Shown here: piece after piece, positions 7,005-15,241 of the stretch | Numbering within the stretch: the stretch's first letter is position 1 | Layout: every line of letters begins with the position of its first letter | Origin: Candidatus Poribacteria bacterium | GTDB lineage: Bacteria > Abyssobacteria > SURF-5 | Direction of reading: 5' to 3' | Assembly (NCBI GenBank): GCA_016215705.1 | Contig: JACRIR010000090.1 | Location: forward strand, 1-36,416 | DNA length: 36,416 nucleotides | The notes under the pieces: generated by a model | Database searches by the model: none | Told to the model about the DNA's origin: nothing | What the model saw: the letters and a program-made list of their open reading frames with translations, nothing else | Program-made: the position numbers and the translations under genes

Positions 7005-7790
7005 ATGGTAAAAATACTAGCCAGGAAGAAGTTTGAGGGCCCCGATAAACCGATAGCGCCGGATGTCAAGGCGCAAGTGAATATGTCGCGGCTGCCGAGG
7101 CACGTGGCTATCATCATGGACGGCAATGGCCGATGGGCGAAGAAGAGGGGGTTGCCCCGGGTGGCCGGTCACCGCGCGGGCGCGAAGGCCGTTCGCGAGG
7201 TGGTCGAGGCTTCGCGCGAGCTTGGCATACGGTATCTGACACTCTATACGTTCTCGAACGAAAACTGGAAACGGCCGGAGGAAGAGGTCAAGGCGCTCAT
7301 GGGCCTGCTGCGGAGGTACATGCGCGACGAACTCAAGGAAATGCTGCATTACGGAGTAGGCATGAGAGTGATGGGCCGTGTTGACATGCTGCCGCCCAAG
7401 CTGCAAGAAGAGATAAGGGAGACGATGGCTAGGACCGCTCACTGCAATAAGATGACCACCATCCTGGCGCTCAGCTACGGCGGGCGCACGGAGATCGTGG
7501 ACGCGGTCCGGAAAATAGCCGCCCGCTGCCAGGCGGGCGAGTTAAAGCCGTCGGATATCGACGAAAAACTTGTCGCCCAAAACCTCTATCTGCCGGATTG
7601 TCCCGAGCCCGATCTCCTGATACGCACAAGCGGCGAATGCAGATTGAGCAACTTCATGCTCTGGCAGCTTTCGTACTCCGAGATATATTTCACTCCTACG
7701 CTCTGGCCCGACTTCAGTAAGGAAGAGTTCTGCCGCGCCATTATTGACTATCAGAAAAGGGACCGCCGTTTCGGAGGGCTCACCGTGTGA
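7005..7790 (+). CDS. uppS: isoprenyl transferase (undecaprenyl diphosphate synthase)
   Basis: A cis-prenyltransferase that condenses isopentenyl diphosphate onto farnesyl diphosphate to make the undecaprenyl carrier for peptidoglycan and O-antigen. The product has 261 residues. Family motifs are complete: HVAIIMDGNGRWA with the catalytic Asp at residue 39, GHRAGAKAV, TLYTFSNENWKRP, and C-terminal RTSGECRLSNFMLWQ and YSEIYFTPTLWPDF. The ATG at 7083 (residue 27, just before the conserved core) is a plausible alternative start. Its stop overlaps the cdsA start (GTGA), pairing the two lipid-precursor genes in one transcript. Confidence 0.96.
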   Translation: MVKILARKKFEGPDKPIAPDVKAQVNMSRLPRHVAIIMDGNGRWAKKRGLPRVAGHRAGAKAVREVVEASRELGIRYLTLYTFSNENWKRPEEEVKALMGLLRRYMRDELKEMLHYGVGMRVMGRVDMLPPKLQEEIRETMARTAHCNKMTTILALSYGGRTEIVDAVRKIAARCQAGELKPSDIDEKLVAQNLYLPDCPEPDLLIRTSGECRLSNFMLWQLSYSEIYFTPTLWPDFSKEEFCRAIIDYQKRDRRFGGLTV

Positions 7791-8656
7791 GCCGTGAGGG
7801 TGGCAGCCGGAAAGCAAGATATATCTCCGCCGCAATCGGTATCCCCCTCGGGGTGGCAATCTGCCTCTTTTCCACCACGCTTTTCAATCTGCTCGTAATT
7901 GTGCTTACAGCAATCGGCGCCACCGAGTTCTACGCCATGACGCGCCACCGAGGGTTCTCGCCTCATAGCGCATTGGGGGTAATGTGCACGATCGCGGTTT
8001 GCATAGCGGCCAGTGTCGGAGACGTGCTCGTCGTCGCCTATGCGCTCGTGGTCTCGATGACAATTATCTGCACGCTCGCGATGGCTCGAGGCGCACGCGA
8101 CGCAATCGCCAATATCGCGGTCACCGTGTTCGGCATACTTTACGTAGGATGGTTCTGCAGCCACCTCATTCTGCTCAGGCTGCTCCCCCTCGAGGCCGGC
8201 GACGAGAAGCTCAACTTCGGGGGCGCCGGATATGTTATAATGTTGTTGATACTCTTGTGGTTGGATGATGGCGGGGCATTCTTCGCCGGCACCGCGTGGG
8301 GACGCCGCAAACTGATTCCAGCGATTAGTCCGAACAAGACCATCGAGGGATCGGTCGGCGGCATTTTCATGACGCTGGTGGGCGCATTGCTGATTAAGGA
8401 CCTGGGCATATTGCTCCGCATCCTCAATGTAGCCTTATTCCCCGATTTCGGTTATACGACTTACTTGCTGATAGGGTTGGGCGTCGGCGTGCTCGGCCAG
8501 GTCGGCGACTTGTGCGAATCGTACCTCAAGAGAGACGCCGGGCTGAAGGATACAGGGAATTTGCTTCCGGGACATGGCGGCTTCCTCGACAGGTTCGATA
8601 GCCTCATGCTGACTGCGCCGCTGTTCTACTACTTGTTGCGATTCATGAATCTTTGA
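7787..8656 (+). CDS. cdsA: phosphatidate cytidylyltransferase
   Basis: CdsA converts phosphatidic acid and CTP to CDP-diacylglycerol, the branch point for membrane phospholipids, in the inner membrane. The 289-residue protein has about eight hydrophobic helices and the complete family signature near the C-terminus (about residues 245-271): SYLKRDAGLKD then LPGHGGFLDRFD. It starts with GTG, overlapping the uppS stop by four bases, so the two are translationally coupled. The uppS-cdsA order is common to many bacteria. Confidence 0.95.
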   Translation: MSREGGSRKARYISAAIGIPLGVAICLFSTTLFNLLVIVLTAIGATEFYAMTRHRGFSPHSALGVMCTIAVCIAASVGDVLVVAYALVVSMTIICTLAMARGARDAIANIAVTVFGILYVGWFCSHLILLRLLPLEAGDEKLNFGGAGYVIMLLILLWLDDGGAFFAGTAWGRRKLIPAISPNKTIEGSVGGIFMTLVGALLIKDLGILLRILNVALFPDFGYTTYLLIGLGVGVLGQVGDLCESYLKRDAGLKDTGNLLPGHGGFLDRFDSLMLTAPLFYYLLRFMNL

Positions 8657-8713
8657 GGGGAAAAGTCGAAGGTCGAAAGCCGGTCGATTGTGGATTCAGG
8701 GTCGAAAAATCGG

Positions 8714-8733
8714 ATTCCCGCCTTCGCGGGAAT
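8714..8733. repeat. ATTCCCGC hairpin repeat
   Basis: Perfect 8-bp arms ATTCCCGC-CTTC-GCGGGAAT just upstream of prfB. A related copy in inverse orientation lies at about 34560-34586, in the gap before the rlmI-like gene. It is a dispersed intergenic repeat. It could also serve as a cdsA 3' hairpin, but no T-run follows. Confidence 0.55.
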
Positions 8734-8756
8734 GATACGAAGGGAGACAAAACACA

Positions 8757-9858
8757 ATGTGCATTGAATGCAAAGAACGGGTGGAATCTATCCGCCAAAA
8801 TATCATTGAAATGAGTGATTGTCTTTGACCCAGCCTCGGTCAGGCAGGAAATAGCGAACCTGGAGAAGAGAATCAGCGCATCGGACTTCTGGAACGACGC
8901 CGAATCGGCGCAGAAGACGCTGAAGAAACTGAGTCTGCTGAAGACCTCGCTCCAGGAAATTGAAACACTCGAAACCCGTCAAAAAGAGCTTGCTGAACTC
9001 ATCGATCTCGCAGAACAAGAAGGCGACCTGTCGCTCGAGTCGGAGGTAAAGGCAAACCTCTCCGAGCTTGAGAAAGAAGTCAACGACTGGGTTCGTCGGA
9101 GCACTCTCAGCGGCGAGACTGACGCGAACAACGCCATCGTCACCATCCATTCCGGCGCGGGCGGCACTGAATCGTGCGACTGGGCTTCGATGCTGCTCAG
9201 GATGTACATGCGCTGGGCGGACAAGCGTGGCTACACTACCGAGGTCATTGACAGCCTCGAGGGCGACGAGGCCGGCATAAAGAGCGCGACCTTCACGGCG
9301 GCGGGGCCATACGCCTATGGCTACCTGAAGGGCGAGGACGGTGTCCACCGGCTTGTGCGTATATCGCCCTTCGACGCAAACAAGCGGCGGCACACGTCGT
9401 TTGCGTCGGTCGAGGTGATAGCGGAGGTCGAAGACGACATTGTCGTCGAGATCAACGACGCCGACGTTCGCGTCGACACGTTCAGGTCCAGCGGCGCCGG
9501 CGGCCAGCATGTGAACAAGACGAGCTCGGCAGTCAGGATGACGCATCTGCCCACCGGCATAGTCGTACAATGTCAGAACGAAAGATCGCAGCACAAGAAT
9601 CGCGCCGTTGCGATGAAGCTCCTGCGCGCGAAGCTGTATGACCACTTCCAGAAGCAACGGGAAGCGGAGCTTGCTTCTCAGAGAGGCGAACAAGAAAAGA
9701 TCGCGTGGGGCAGCCAGATACGCTCGTACGTGTTGCAGCCTTATCAGATGGTGAAGGATCACCGCACCGGGATCGAGACCGGAAACGTGAATGCCGTCCT
9801 CGACGGGGACATAGACCAGTTTATCAGCGGCTATTTGCAGAATAAGGTGGCAAAGTAG
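8757..9858 (+). CDS. prfB: peptide chain release factor 2, with programmed +1 frameshift
   Basis: RF2 ends translation at UGA and UAA. The gene starts at ATG 8757 (AGGGAG 10 nt upstream) and runs 23 codons to an in-frame stop in the classic slippery context CTT-TGA-C (8823-8829). A +1 shift at CTT continues the reading as GAC (8827), giving a 366-residue protein, essentially the E. coli length. The tripeptide anticodon SPF is at about 203-205 (RISPFDANK) and GGQ at about 248-250 (SGAGGQHVNKTSS), placing it as RF2, not RF1. Low RF2 favours the shift, so the gene regulates itself. The usual Shine-Dalgarno-like stimulator just before the shift is weak: GAGTGA rather than AGGGGG. lysS begins two bases after the stop. 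Confidence 0.96.
8823..8829 (+). promoter_or_regulatory. RF2 programmed +1 frameshift site CTTTGAC
   Basis: The conserved heptamer CTT TGA C places a UGA stop after codon 23 of prfB. Peptidyl-tRNA-Leu slips onto TTT and decoding resumes at GAC 8827. This is the standard RF2 autoregulatory site. Confidence 0.95.
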
Positions 9859-9859
9859 C

Positions 9860-11353
9860 ATGGAAGAAAAGCAGGAGCTATACAAACAGCGGACGGAAAA
9901 GCTTGCGCGGATAGGAGAACTCGGTGAGGAGCCTTTCAGGTATTCATATTCTCGCACGCACACGGTCAGACAGGCATATGAAAGATACGAGGAAAACAAG
10001 GCAGGCAGCTCTGACACAAATGTGAAACTCGCGGGCCGTCTGGTCGCTCTGCGCTCGCACGGCAAAAGCACATTCGCCGACCTTAAGGATGACTCAGGCA
10101 AGATACAGATATTCTTCGGGCTGCAGGACCTCGGACAGGAGAAGTACGAATTCCTTGCGAAACTTGTGAACATAGGCGACTTCATCGGCGTCGAGGGAGG
10201 AGTTTTCACCACCCGAACCAACCAGGTGACCGTCAGGGTCCAGAACTTCTCACTCCTCACAAAGTCGCTCCGGCCGTTGCCGGAGAAATGGCACGGCCTC
10301 AAGGATATCGAGACCCGCCTGCGCCAGCGATACCTCGATCTCCTCTCGAACGACGAGGTCCGCGAAATTTTTCGCAAACGCAGCGGCATCATCAAGAGCA
10401 TCCGCGAATTTCTCGACGCGCGCGCCTACATCGAGGTCGAGACCCCGATGCTTCACCCGATCCCCGGCGGCGCGACCGCCCGGCCGTTCGTCACGCATCA
10501 TAACGCGCTCGACAGAGACCTCTATCTCCGCGTGGCGCCCGAGCTCTATCTGAAGCGCCTCATCGTCGGCGGGTTCGAGCAGGTGTACGAGATAAACCGA
10601 AACTTCCGCAACGAGGGCCTCTCGCCGAGGCACAATCCCGAGTTCACGATGCTCGAGCTCTATCATGCGTACGTCGATTATGAATACGTCATGAGCCTGG
10701 TCGAGGAAATGATAAACCACGTGGCGCGCACACTGAACGGGTCCACCACGCTCACGTATCAGGGCAACGCGATAGACGTCAAAGCGCCGTGGCCTCGAAT
10801 GCCGTTCTTTCAGGCGATACGGCAGTTCGCGGGAGTCGATATGGAGCCGATTTCGGACGCGGATGCGGCTCGCGAAGCAGTCTCGAACCTGACACTCGAT
10901 TTGGACCCGAGCGCCGGCTATGGAAAAATCTGCGACGAGCTCTTGAAAACATACGTAAGACCGAACCTGATCTCGCCGACGTTTATTGTCGATTATCCTG
11001 TCGAGCTTTCGCCGCTTGCGAAGAGCAAAAGGGGCAACCCGCGCCTGGTCGAGAGGTTCCAGCCGTTCATCGGGGGACTCGAGATCGGCAATGCCTTCTC
11101 GGAACTCAACGACCCGATCGAGCAGCGGCGCAGATTCGAGAGTCAGATGAAACTCCGTGAACGCGGAGATGAAGAAGCTCAGAGACTCGACGAGGACTTC
11201 GTGACTGCCCTCGAGTACGGCATGCCGCCTGCGGGCGGATTGGGCATAGGAATCGACCGGCTCGTGATGCTCCTAACCGATTCGTCGACAATAAAGGATG
11301 TAGTATTGTTTCCGCAGCTTAGGACGGTAACGGAAACCGTTCCTGAAGAATGA
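9860..11353 (+). CDS. lysS: lysyl-tRNA synthetase, class II
   Basis: This enzyme charges tRNA-Lys using ATP. The 497-residue protein has an N-terminal OB-fold anticodon-binding domain (about 55-150; [21 protein letters not shown]) and a class II catalytic core. Motif 2 reads [18 protein letters not shown] and motif 3 [13 protein letters not shown] near the C-terminus. The short N-terminal helix ([22 protein letters not shown]) is typical. It follows prfB by two bases; the prfB-lysS pairing is widespread in bacteria. Confidence 0.97.
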   Translation: MEEKQELYKQRTEKLARIGELGEEPFRYSYSRTHTVRQAYERYEENKAGSSDTNVKLAGRLVALRSHGKSTFADLKDDSGKIQIFFGLQDLGQEKYEFLAKLVNIGDFIGVEGGVFTTRTNQVTVRVQNFSLLTKSLRPLPEKWHGLKDIETRLRQRYLDLLSNDEVREIFRKRSGIIKSIREFLDARAYIEVETPMLHPIPGGATARPFVTHHNALDRDLYLRVAPELYLKRLIVGGFEQVYEINRNFRNEGLSPRHNPEFTMLELYHAYVDYEYVMSLVEEMINHVARTLNGSTTLTYQGNAIDVKAPWPRMPFFQAIRQFAGVDMEPISDADAAREAVSNLTLDLDPSAGYGKICDELLKTYVRPNLISPTFIVDYPVELSPLAKSKRGNPRLVERFQPFIGGLEIGNAFSELNDPIEQRRRFESQMKLRERGDEEAQRLDEDFVTALEYGMPPAGGLGIGIDRLVMLLTDSSTIKDVVLFPQLRTVTETVPEE

Positions 11354-11453
11354 AGTTTTGGGACTATTCTTTTGGATTTTGGATTGGAATCCAGAATTGG
11401 GATTGGATTCATTCCGAAGAAATGCAGGAAGGGCCGAGAGATATTCATTGTTT

Positions 11454-11483
11454 GTAGGGGCGCGATTCATCGCGCCCGATATG
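11454..11483. repeat. GTAGGGGCGCGATTCATCGC repeat, copy 1
   Basis: A 30-bp palindromic element (GGGCGCGATtcATCGCGCCC core) identical over all 30 bp to 36219-36248. Shorter relatives lie at 36172-36195 (inverted), 6951-6968 and perhaps 46-88. It sits in the lysS-lolC gap (11354-11550), where no gene is visible. Confidence 0.8.
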
Positions 11484-11550
11484 TGCCATTTAGCTGTGGC
11501 TGCGTTACGCCGCGAAATCTGCGAAATTTCATGGTTTTGAGGATTGACCG

Positions 11551-12771
11551 ATGCGATTTGAGCTTTTTGTCGGATTCCGATATTTGCGAGGTAAGCGCAA
11601 GAACGCTTTCATCTCGCTTATCACGCTCTTCTCGATTTTCGGCGTCATGATCGGTGTGATGGCGCTCATTGTTGTTCTGGGCGTAATGACCGGCTTCGAC
11701 AAGAAACTGCTGAAGACTGTTCTTGGAACGACTTCGCACGTCGTCGTCAGCCGCGACGGCGGAATAAAGGACTACGAAGCGGTTCTGCACAAGGTGAAGT
11801 CGGTCCCGGGTGTCCTCGAGGCGGCGCCGTTCTTTGCCGGCCAGGTGCTCCTTCGCTCCGATACAAACGTGCTCGGCGCCGCGATACGCGGGATCATACC
11901 GGAAGAGGAGATGAAGGTGTCCGACTTTTCGAGTTTCCTCAAGGGGAAGCTGACCGGCGACGGCATAGTTTTGGGCACAGAACTTGCAAGACAATTGAAC
12001 GTGATGCCGGGTGACACCGTCAGGGTGATCTCACCTTACTTCGTTTCGACGCCTATGGGTGAAATGCCGTACAAGAAAACCCTCGAGGTGACAGGTCTTT
12101 ACACATCCGGCATGTACGAATATGACACTTCATTTTGCTTCGTTGCACTCGAGCAGGCGCAGAGCCTTTTCGGGGTTCCGGGGACGATAGCGGGCATCGA
12201 GGTCAGGATTAGGGACCCGTTCGAGGCGAAGGCCATAGCCAACGCAATTTCGAGGGAAGTGGGAGGCGATTACTGGGCCAGAAGCTGGATGGACTTGAAC
12301 CGGACGTTTTTCGCCGCTCTCAGGCACGAAAAGATAATCATGGCGGTGATTCTCGTGCTGATAATCGTTGTCGCCGCGTTTAACATCGCCAGTACGCTCA
12401 TTATGGTGGTCATGGAGAAGACGCGCGACATCGGCATACTGAAGTCGATAGGAGCTCCTGCGCCCAGCATCCAGAAGATATTTATCATCGACGGACTCAT
12501 GGTCGGCGTGGTTGGGACGACACTCGGGGTCGTCTTCGGTTATGCGCTTGCTAATTCGCTCGATTCAGTGGTAAACTTTATGGGTAGAGTGTTCGGGTTG
12601 GAGTTGTTTCCGAGCACTATTTATTATTTCGACAAGATACCGGTCGATACCAGCATATTCGACACACTGTGGATTGGAGGAAGCGCTCTCATACTGAGTC
12701 TCCTCGCCTCGCTCTATCCGGCCTGGCAGGCGTCACGGCTCAATCCTGTCGAGGCATTGCGCTATGAGTGA
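11551..12771 (+). CDS. LolC/LolE-family lipoprotein-releasing permease
   Basis: Inner-membrane subunit of the Lol ABC transporter, which extracts outer-membrane lipoproteins for transfer to LolA. The 406-residue protein shows the family plan: a first membrane helix after RFELFVGFRYLRGKRKNAFISLIT (the LolC/E N-terminal signature), a large periplasmic domain (about 50-260), and three C-terminal helices (about 265-300, 315-350, 370-395) with the FtsX-type sequence ARDIGILKSIGAP-like TRDIGILKSIGAPAPSIQ. Only one permease gene is present, as in lineages with a single LolC/E hybrid working as a homodimer. It overlaps lolD by eight bases. Confidence 0.92.
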   Translation: MRFELFVGFRYLRGKRKNAFISLITLFSIFGVMIGVMALIVVLGVMTGFDKKLLKTVLGTTSHVVVSRDGGIKDYEAVLHKVKSVPGVLEAAPFFAGQVLLRSDTNVLGAAIRGIIPEEEMKVSDFSSFLKGKLTGDGIVLGTELARQLNVMPGDTVRVISPYFVSTPMGEMPYKKTLEVTGLYTSGMYEYDTSFCFVALEQAQSLFGVPGTIAGIEVRIRDPFEAKAIANAISREVGGDYWARSWMDLNRTFFAALRHEKIIMAVILVLIIVVAAFNIASTLIMVVMEKTRDIGILKSIGAPAPSIQKIFIIDGLMVGVVGTTLGVVFGYALANSLDSVVNFMGRVFGLELFPSTIYYFDKIPVDTSIFDTLWIGGSALILSLLASLYPAWQASRLNPVEALRYE

Positions 12772-13456
12772 GTTGATAAGAGCGGAGGGGTTAACGAAGA
12801 CATACAGGTCCGGCAAAGCAAAGTTAGAGGTGCTCAAAGGGATAGACATCACTATAGAAAAGGGAGAGTTGGCGGCGATACACGGGCCTTCGGGAGTGGG
12901 CAAAAGCACGCTTCTCCACATTCTGGGCACGCTCGACAGACCCACGAGCGGGACTGTTAAGTACGGAAACACCGACCTGAACAGCCTCAACGACAAGACG
13001 CTCGCCCGCTTGCGCAACCAACGGATCGGATTCATATTCCAATTCTATCATCTATTGCCGGAGTTTACGGCATTAGAGAACGTTCTTCTTCCCGCTATGG
13101 TGAACGGTCGCAGGTTGAAAGAGGCGCGAGAAAGGGCGCATCAGCTTGTGGCATCGGTTGGTCTGAGTGAACGCGAGACTCATAAGCCGGACGAGCTTTC
13201 AGGCGGTGAGCAACAAAGAGTTGCGATTGCACGGGCGCTCATGAATAATCCCGAGGTTGTCTTTGGCGACGAGCCTACGGGCAACCTCGACGAAAAAACG
13301 AGCCTCGAGATATATAGACTGATAAGCCGTTTGAACGAGGAATACGGCACGACATTCGTGATTGTTACACACGAGTCTTCACTCGCAAGCGCGGCGAGCC
13401 GTACGATCCGAATGATGGATGGCAGGATAGAGAATGTGTCTCACAATTCTCCTTAG
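12764..13456 (+). CDS. lolD: lipoprotein-releasing ABC transporter ATPase
   Basis: The 230-residue ATPase partner of the preceding permease, on the cytoplasmic face of the inner membrane. Walker A is GPSGVGKST (41-49), the Q-loop is in IGFIFQFYHLLPEFTALENV, the ABC signature is LSGGEQQRVAIARAL, Walker B is VVFGDEPTGNLD and the switch His is in VIVTHE. The FQFYHLLPEFTALENV segment is characteristic of the MacB/LolD/FtsE class. Adjacency and overlap with a LolC/E permease make LolD the best assignment. Confidence 0.94.
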   Translation: MSELIRAEGLTKTYRSGKAKLEVLKGIDITIEKGELAAIHGPSGVGKSTLLHILGTLDRPTSGTVKYGNTDLNSLNDKTLARLRNQRIGFIFQFYHLLPEFTALENVLLPAMVNGRRLKEARERAHQLVASVGLSERETHKPDELSGGEQQRVAIARALMNNPEVVFGDEPTGNLDEKTSLEIYRLISRLNEEYGTTFVIVTHESSLASAASRTIRMMDGRIENVSHNSP

Positions 13457-13539
13457 GAGTATGGTGTGCCGCGCTCCCGGATGCGATATTGCGCCAAGAG
13501 AGGGAATTGAGTCACATTCCGGAAGGATAAACCAAGCAG

Positions 13540-14040
13540 ATGATTTGCAGCATTTGTAAAGATAAGGTCGCTACGATCCGACTCAAAGAGATTATCAACA
13601 ACACGGTGACCGAGGTGCATCTGTGCCAGGCATGCTATGAAATCCACGAGCAAAAGGGTGTGTTCCTGACAAATGAACTTGCTTCACCGAAGGAAGCAAC
13701 CGACTCTGAGGCCGGCAGCGGGAAGCAGAAGTCGAAAAGCAAAGCCAAACCCAAAAAGTGTCTGGCGTGCGGCACCACGGAGGAACAGTTCCGAGCGAAG
13801 GGGAGATTGGGCTGCAGCGACTGCTATGCGGTGTTTGCATCGGCGATGGTTCCTATCCTCAGCACGATTCATGGGGCTACCGAGCATCGCGGCAAAGCGC
13901 CTCATCACGCGGTCAGGACGCTCGACCTCAAAGCCGAGCTCAAGAAGCTGCAGGAAGACTTGCAGAGGGCGATTCTTTCAGAAAACTACGAGCGAGCGGC
14001 AAAGCTCCGAGACAAGATAAGACAGTTCGAGAGCATGTGA
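13540..14040 (+). CDS. mcsA: McsA-like zinc-binding UVR-domain activator of McsB
   Basis: A 166-residue protein with four CxxC pairs (C3/C6, C29/C32, C74/C77, C92/C95) that can bind two zinc ions, a Lys/Ser-rich linker (about 50-73) and a C-terminal UVR motif (about 128-165, LKAELKKLQEDLQRAILSENYERAAKLRDKI). This is the layout of Bacillus McsA, which binds and activates the arginine kinase McsB. The next genes are mcsB and clpC, supporting the assignment. AAGGA lies about 14 nt before the ATG, longer than ideal, but the start is fixed by the N-terminal CxxC. Confidence 0.92.
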   Translation: MICSICKDKVATIRLKEIINNTVTEVHLCQACYEIHEQKGVFLTNELASPKEATDSEAGSGKQKSKSKAKPKKCLACGTTEEQFRAKGRLGCSDCYAVFASAMVPILSTIHGATEHRGKAPHHAVRTLDLKAELKKLQEDLQRAILSENYERAAKLRDKIRQFESM

Positions 14041-14179
14041 GATTCGGCGCGGGTTTTATTGTTTCGGCTCTATCCTTAGAACCGGAAATGTGAGATTATA
14101 AGGAAGAAGAGACGCCTAATGCGGGAGAGTTCTTAGGTATCCGGAGACCCTGAAAGGGGCAGCAGAGGGTAAGGCAAGG

Positions 14180-15235
14180 ATGTTTGAACAAATGGTGTTG
14201 AGCGTCGGGCATTGGTTAAGGGACAAAGGGCCCGAGTCCGACATTGTTTTCAGCAGCCGTATCAGACTTGCGAGGAACCTGAAGGGGTTCCCGTTCTCGA
14301 GCCATTGCACCGAGCAGCAGATGCGCGATATTATCTCGCTCACACGGAGTTGCGCGAGCCGCTCATCCCCGCTGAAGGGGGCCAAGTTCTACAGTTTCAA
14401 AGAGATGAGCATGATCGACCGCCAGTTCCTGATGGAGCGCTTCCTGATAAGCCGTGACCTTGCAAAGAGCGCCGGCGAAAAAGGCGTCATCGTGGACGCC
14501 GCAGAGCGCATAAGCCTCATGATAAATGAAGAAGATCATTTGCGCATGCAGACCCTTCGTTCGGGCCTGCTCCTGTCCGAAGCGTGGGAGGAACTCAATG
14601 CGCTCGATGACGAGTTTGACGGCCACCTCGACTTCGCCTTCGAGGAGCCGTGGGGCTATTTGACCGCTTGCCCCTCGAATGCCGGCACGGGGCTTCGCGC
14701 GTCAGTGATGGTTCATTTGCCCGCGCTCATCATGACGAAGCGCATCGTGAATATTCTGCAGACCGCATCCAAAATGCATATCGCCATCCGGGGGCTTCAC
14801 GGCGAGGGCTCGGAAATGCTTGGTGATTACTTCCAGATATCGAACCAGGCGACCCTCGGGAAGCCTGAGGACGAGATCGTCGAGATGACCGAGACCCTCA
14901 CGCGCCAACTTATTGACCAGGAAAAACGCGCCCGTGAAGACCTGATGAAGAATGACAGGATTGCCGTCGAGGACAAAGTAGGCAGGGCCATCGGGACGCT
15001 CACCGGGGCGCGAATACTGAGCACCCGGGAGGCGATGGAATTGCTCTCAAGCATAAGGTTGGGCATATATTGCGATATGGTTCCGGGCATAAATTCGGAA
15101 ATTCTGGATTCCCTCCTGATAGAGACTCAGCCCGCACATTTACAAAAAAGGTTTCCGGATCACTTGGACCCCCTTGCGCGCGACATCGAACGCGCAAAGA
15201 TCATAAAAGGGGCGCTTAAATACGGAGAGGGGTGA
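14180..15235 (+). CDS. mcsB: protein arginine kinase
   Basis: McsB phosphorylates arginine residues on proteins, marking them for ClpC-ClpP degradation. The 351-residue protein is of usual length and has the phosphagen-kinase nucleotide-binding pattern: SSRIRLARNLKGFPF near residue 25, LTACPSNAGTGLRASVMVHLPAL around 158-180 and RGLHGEGSEMLGDYFQISNQATLG around 196-220. The C-terminal RDIERA (334-339) matches the RDxxRA phosphoarginine-sensing motif of Bacillus McsB, which indicates a regulated kinase. The Shine-Dalgarno is AAGG just before ATG. clpC begins six bases after the stop. Confidence 0.95.
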   Translation: MFEQMVLSVGHWLRDKGPESDIVFSSRIRLARNLKGFPFSSHCTEQQMRDIISLTRSCASRSSPLKGAKFYSFKEMSMIDRQFLMERFLISRDLAKSAGEKGVIVDAAERISLMINEEDHLRMQTLRSGLLLSEAWEELNALDDEFDGHLDFAFEEPWGYLTACPSNAGTGLRASVMVHLPALIMTKRIVNILQTASKMHIAIRGLHGEGSEMLGDYFQISNQATLGKPEDEIVEMTETLTRQLIDQEKRAREDLMKNDRIAVEDKVGRAIGTLTGARILSTREAMELLSSIRLGIYCDMVPGINSEILDSLLIETQPAHLQKRFPDHLDPLARDIERAKIIKGALKYGEG

Positions 15236-15241
15236 TTTCGC

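Noticed and set aside
8803-10401. 532-codon open frame on the minus strand opposite prfB and lysS
   Set aside because: It lies antisense to two certain genes, has no recognisable domain and is composed of Arg/Ser/Leu-rich sequence expected from the GC-rich codon bias of the opposite strand.
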